Source of the DNA: JADJPO01 sp963724535
GTDB taxonomy: Bacteria; Actinomycetota; Actinomycetes; Actinomycetales; Kineosporiaceae
DNA length: 64,000 nucleotides
Reading direction: 5' to 3'
Assembly: GCA_963724535.1 (NCBI GenBank)
Contig: CAVRVD010000017.1
Location: 1 to 64,000 of the forward strand
The position numbers and the translations under genes are program-made. The notes beneath the pieces were generated by a model. It was not told the DNA's origin, ran no database searches, and saw only the letters and a program-made list of their open reading frames with translations. Below, piece after piece: positions 61,145 through 64,000 of this stretch (position 1 is the stretch's first letter; the number at the start of each line of letters is the position of its first letter).

Positions 61145-61186
61145 GTGGTGCGGCCGCGGAGAGCGCGAAGCCCGCGGCCGCACCAC
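61145..61186. terminator. Strong bidirectional terminator hairpin
   Basis: A perfect 15-base inverted repeat, GTGGTGCGGCCGCGG / CCGCGGCCGCACCAC, with a 12-base loop. It lies between the fasciclin gene and the convergent dehydrogenase pseudogene. Very stable, with no T-run. Confidence 0.8.
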
Positions 61187-61204
61187 GCTTTCCGCTCGGG
61201 TCGG

Positions 61205-61772
61205 TTCACGCCTAGGTCGGCACCCGGCTCTGGTGGCCAGGATCGCAGACTTCAGGACGGCGTCGATGCCGGCGCACTCGAAGGACACCTCCGCGCCGCG
61301 GCCGCCGGTCAGCTCCCGGACCTGGTCGACGATGTCGCCGAGCAGGTGGACCCAGCGCGGTTCGGCGACGACGTACCGGGCGAAGCCGCCGCCGTAGCCG
61401 GACAGGCCGACGAAGCCGAGGCTCTGACAGAGGTGGTACCGGCCGTTGCGGCACGGGTCGCACCGCCCGCACACGATGTAGAACTCCACGACGACGTTGT
61501 CGCTGACGGTGAAACCCTCCACGCCGGAACCGATCTCGGCGACGACGCCGGCGAACTCGTGGCCCAGCTGCACCGGGGGACGCTCACCGGTGAGCGGGTG
61601 GGGGGCCTGCACGGTGGGGATGAAGATCGGGCCTTCCAGGTACTCGTGCAGGTCGGTGCCGCAGATGCCGCACCGCTGCACCTCGACCTTGACGGTGCCC
61701 TCGCGGGTCGCCGGTTCCGGGATGTCATCGATCCTGACGTCGCCGCGGGCATGGAAGCGTGCCGCCTTACTC
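61205..61772 (-). pseudogene. Zinc alcohol / butanediol dehydrogenase pseudogene
   Basis: The minus strand reads KAARFHARGDVRIDDIPEPA, then CGICGTDLHEYLEGP, PVQLGHEFAGVVAEIG and the structural zinc site CGRCDPCRNGRYHLC, the N-terminal half of 2,3-butanediol dehydrogenase-type enzymes. The expected ATG before KAARFH is AGT (about 61770-61772), behind an otherwise good ribosome site. After AEPRWVHLLGDI the frame jumps straight to VDQVRELTGGRGAEVSFECA, so about 50-70 residues including part of the nucleotide-binding domain are deleted. The sequence ends near 61205 after AILATRAG, without the C-terminal third. Start loss, deletion and truncation make it inactive. Confidence 0.72.
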
Positions 61773-61888
61773 CTCGCTCCTTCCTAGGCGTGAGCCGGCG
61801 GTGGGTGCTGCGGTCACCAGCAGAGATCGGATCGGGCGAATCAGACAAGAGCTGCACCGCGTTGCAGGCGCTCGTCGGCGGACGCGGC

Positions 61889-62641
61889 TCAGTGCCACTG
61901 GCCGCGCTCGACCAGTATCTGCTTGAGGACGGCGGGCCGGTCGGTCATCAGCCCGTCCACGCCGAGGTCGAGCAGCCGGTGCATCTCCTCGGGCTCGTCG
62001 ACGGTCCACACGTGCACATGGAGCCCGCGTCGGTGAGCGCGGGCCACGGTACGTGCGGAGACCACGGTGCGCCCGTTGTGGGTGACCGGCACCTGGGCGG
62101 CCAGGGCCGGGGTCGGCAGCGGCAGCCCGAACACCCAGGCGGCCACGCCGCGTGGGCCGAGGCTGGTGCACAGGCCGGGGCCGAGCAGCCGGCGGATGCG
62201 CCGCAGCCGCGCGTCGCTGAACGACCCCACGCAGACCCGGTCGAGCGCATCGCAGCGGCGCAGCGTCTCGACCAGGGCCGGCACGGCGCCGTCCGACTTG
62301 CAGTCGATGTTCACCCGGACGTCCGGCCAGGCGCCGAGCAGGTCCTCGAGCAGGGGGATGGGTGCCCGGCCGTCCACCATCGCCGAGTGCACCTCCTGCC
62401 ACGGCAGGTCGGCGATTCGCCCGGGGCGCCCGCAGCTACGCGCCAGGTCCTCGTCGTGGAAGGCGACCAGGACGCCGTCCGCGGTGACGTGCACGTCGGT
62501 CTCGAGGTAGGTGTAGCCGAGCCCGACCGCGTCCGCGAAGGCCGGCATCGTGTTCTCCGGGGCGTCGCCGGCGCCGCCACGGTGGGCGAACGCGAGCGGT
62601 CCGGGCCAGTCCAGGAACGAGTGTCGTGCCATGACACTCAC
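61889..62641 (-). CDS. Glycerophosphodiester phosphodiesterase family protein
   Basis: This 250-residue GDPD TIM-barrel enzyme hydrolyses glycerophosphodiesters to glycerol-3-phosphate and an alcohol. The catalytic pair and metal ligands are in AFAHRGGAGDAPENTMPAFA (His-Arg, Glu-Asn-Thr) and YLETDVHVTADGVLVAFHDE (E-x-D-V, F-H-D-E). VRVNIDCKSDGAVPALVETL and HVHVWTVDEPEEMHRLLDLG are the later strands. No signal peptide is present, so it is cytoplasmic, as in phospholipid turnover. The start GTG-AGT-GTC-ATG at 62641 offers two choices nine bases apart. It is divergent from the OsmC gene. Confidence 0.87.
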   Translation of the reverse strand: MSVMARHSFLDWPGPLAFAHRGGAGDAPENTMPAFADAVGLGYTYLETDVHVTADGVLVAFHDEDLARSCGRPGRIADLPWQEVHSAMVDGRAPIPLLEDLLGAWPDVRVNIDCKSDGAVPALVETLRRCDALDRVCVGSFSDARLRRIRRLLGPGLCTSLGPRGVAAWVFGLPLPTPALAAQVPVTHNGRTVVSARTVARAHRRGLHVHVWTVDEPEEMHRLLDLGVDGLMTDRPAVLKQILVERGQWH

Positions 62642-62679
62642 TATGGTTCACCGCGACGCACGTCCGGCGGGAGGGGTTC

Positions 62680-63156
62680 GTGATGGGCCAGGAGCACACC
62701 TACGAGGTCACCGTCACCTGGACCGGCAACACCGGAACTGGCACCTCGTCCTATGCCGGCTACTCGCGTGACCACGAGGTGAGCGTGCCGGGTGCCGCGA
62801 CGATCCCAGCCAGCTCGGACCCGGCGTTCCGCGGTGACCCGACCCGGGTCAACCCCGAGCAACTGCTGGTCGCCTCGTTGTCGCAGTGCCACATGCTCTG
62901 GTACCTGCATCTTGCAGCGCAGGCCGGCATCGTGGTCACCGCCTACCAGGACGCCGCGACCGGGATGATACGGACCGAGCCCGACGGTTCCGGACGGTTC
63001 GAGCAGGTCACCCTGCGACCCAGGGTCGTCCTCGCCGCAGGGAACGACCAGGCGCTCGCGATGGACCTGCACGAGCGGGTCGGCGGCTACTGCTTCATCG
63101 CCCGATCGATGAACTTCCCGGTCCGGCACCGGCCATCCGTCCTCGCCGTGGGCTGA
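62680..63156 (+). CDS. OsmC/Ohr-family peroxidase-like protein
   Basis: This 158-residue protein belongs to the OsmC superfamily of thiol-dependent peroxidases. TYEVTVTWTGNTGTGTSSYA opens it, and VNPEQLLVASLSQCHMLWYL carries the first catalytic Cys with the family helix. MDLHERVGGYCFIARSMNFP contains the second Cys. The pair reduces organic hydroperoxides using low-molecular-weight or lipoyl thiols. The GTG at 62680, one codon before an ATG, is preceded by GGCGGGAGGGG. It is divergent from the phosphodiesterase gene. Confidence 0.85.
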   Translation: MMGQEHTYEVTVTWTGNTGTGTSSYAGYSRDHEVSVPGAATIPASSDPAFRGDPTRVNPEQLLVASLSQCHMLWYLHLAAQAGIVVTAYQDAATGMIRTEPDGSGRFEQVTLRPRVVLAAGNDQALAMDLHERVGGYCFIARSMNFPVRHRPSVLAVG

Positions 63157-63393
63157 CCCAGGCCTGCCCGCGCACGTCCCCGCATGCGTCCACTCGCCCG
63201 ACCGGTCTCGCCGTGGCCACAAGGCGTCGGTTGCCGTGTCGAGTTCCTGGTCACCGTGAACGCGGTGCTGGTCGGGGCCCTGGGGCTGGGGCAGCGGCTG
63301 TCCGCCGTCCAGCTCCTCGGCGATCGGACGTCGACCGTTGCCGCGGCCGAGCCGACGCCGGGGATCCCCGCAGAGGTCAGAGCGGTCACCGCC

Positions 63394-64000
63394 CTAGGAT
63401 CGCTCACCCGGCCAGATCGGCATCGGCCCGGGGGAGGGCGCCCCGGAGGTGGCATGAGCGGGTCGCAGCGAGAAGGACGGCAGCGGTGAGCGGCTGGCCG
63501 GCGGCGTGTAGGAGACGCCGACCCGGATCCGGCGCAGGTGCGGCTCGATCCCGTCGCGGCCGAACGGGGCGACCGCGTTGGCGCACTGGGCGCCGAGCCG
63601 CTCCAGGTAGGCGAGCTGGTCGGAGGTCGCGTCGAGCTGGGCATCAATCGGCCCCAGGTGTGCGGCGACCGCCGCCACCTCGCGGCGACGCAGCACGATG
63701 ATCCGCCACTGCCCGAGGAACACCCGGAACTCGCGGACCAGCTGGGCGGCCTCCTCGATCCGGTGCACGACCGTGGTCAAGGAGTCGTTGGCCTGCTCGA
63801 TCGCCCGGGCCATCGCGCAGATGTCGACCTCCACCGCGTCACACAGCCGGGGGATCTCGACCAGCGAGCGCTCCGGGGCCCGGCCGTCGACCGCCTCGGC
63901 GGCGAACACACCGACCATCTCGGTGTGCACCCTGGCCAGGCCGATCCGGAACCCGAGGTCGGCGACCTGGTGGCGCAACGAGGACAGCTCCGGTGCCAGG
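63394..64000 (-). CDS. Chemotaxis-like sensory protein, N-terminus beyond window
   Basis: The open minus-strand frame continues past the window edge, so only the C-terminal 200 or so residues are visible. They are largely helical: RHQVADLGFRIGLARVHTEM, VGVFAAEAVDGRAPERSLVE, CAMARAIEQANDSLTTVVHR, IEEAAQLVREFRVFLGQWRI and LDATSDQLAYLERLGAQCAN. This resembles the C-terminal part of actinobacterial proteins with PAS and chemotaxis-receptor-like signalling helices. The last 35 residues are Pro/Ser-rich and probably disordered. Without the N-terminal half, neither the sensor domain nor the true family can be confirmed. Confidence 0.5.
   Translation of the reverse strand, partial: LAPELSSLRHQVADLGFRIGLARVHTEMVGVFAAEAVDGRAPERSLVEIPRLCDAVEVDICAMARAIEQANDSLTTVVHRIEEAAQLVREFRVFLGQWRIIVLRRREVAAVAAHLGPIDAQLDATSDQLAYLERLGAQCANAVAPFGRDGIEPHLRRIRVGVSYTPPASRSPLPSFSLRPAHATSGAPSPGPMPIWPGERS

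Noticed and set aside
58706..61681. Very long minus-strand open frame across ndh and the fasciclin gene
   Set aside because: Only its first part (the dehydrogenase remnant) has family motifs; the rest is the antisense of ndh and the FAS1 gene and is a high-GC shadow frame.
63157..63393. Possible small plus-strand gene after osmC
   Set aside because: The open frame at 63184 has no ribosome site or family resemblance and runs into the antisense of the chemotaxis-like gene.

Overview
High-GC actinobacterial chromosome. The strongest lineage evidence is the block at 36.8-46.8 kb: CDP-alcohol phosphatidyltransferase, DUF881, Sbp, DUF881, gcvH, garA, ftsR, a DUF151 protein, a second MerR regulator and gcvP. 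This order is known from mycobacteria, streptomycetes and their relatives. GTG starts, 1-4 base stop/start overlaps and TANNNT -10 boxes only 6-8 bases before start codons also fit Actinobacteria. The genus cannot be named from the sequence alone.

Left part (1-13.25 kb): a decaying, mobile-looking region. It holds a frameshifted 2OG-Fe(II) oxygenase cut by the window edge, an intact Phd/RelE-type toxin-antitoxin pair, an SRPBCC protein, a GNAT stump joined to a truncated small ORF, a methyltransferase, a nucleotidyltransferase remnant, a LuxR/AAA regulator broken by a nonsense codon and a frameshift, a frameshifted small exported protein, and methyltransferase and cupin fragments. Intact genes follow: a Mut7-C protein, a large MalT-type LuxR regulator and a three-gene coupled operon (two membrane proteins and a GNAT enzyme). 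A 41-base copy of the 3' half of a tRNA-Pro lies on the plus strand at 13213-13253. I read it as the distal attachment-site scar of an element extending leftward out of the window.

Middle part (13.3-36.8 kb): accessory metabolism and regulation. It contains DUF5808, DUF4386 and hydrolase genes, a quinone-oxidoreductase-type enzyme, a 1114-residue BTAD/cyclase-like/STAND regulator, a left-handed beta-helix protein, an FMN glutamate-synthase-family enzyme, a GNAT-thioredoxin-like fusion, an esterase and its WYL-type regulator, a VOC protein, a radical SAM enzyme whose 3' end overlaps a convergent gene, an XPB-associated protein without its helicase, a sirtuin and an FeS-type photolyase.

Right part (36.8-64 kb): the conserved division/glycine-cleavage block, an orphan ParA beside a pair of palindromic repeats, gcvP, sbcCD, a glutamate-cysteine ligase family gene, a TrpB2-type enzyme translationally coupled to a cytochrome P450, a PilZ protein, a 21-residue ORF coupled to dimethylargininase and then an SHMT-like enzyme, a type II NADH dehydrogenase, a fasciclin protein with a His/Lys repeat linker, a gutted alcohol dehydrogenase pseudogene, a glycerophosphodiesterase, an OsmC protein and a partial chemotaxis-like gene at the edge.

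GcvP and GcvH supply two glycine-cleavage components and GarA sits among them. GarA is known in mycobacteria to control 2-oxoglutarate and glutamate metabolism, so glycine/one-carbon flux, nitrogen metabolism and division genes are co-located here.
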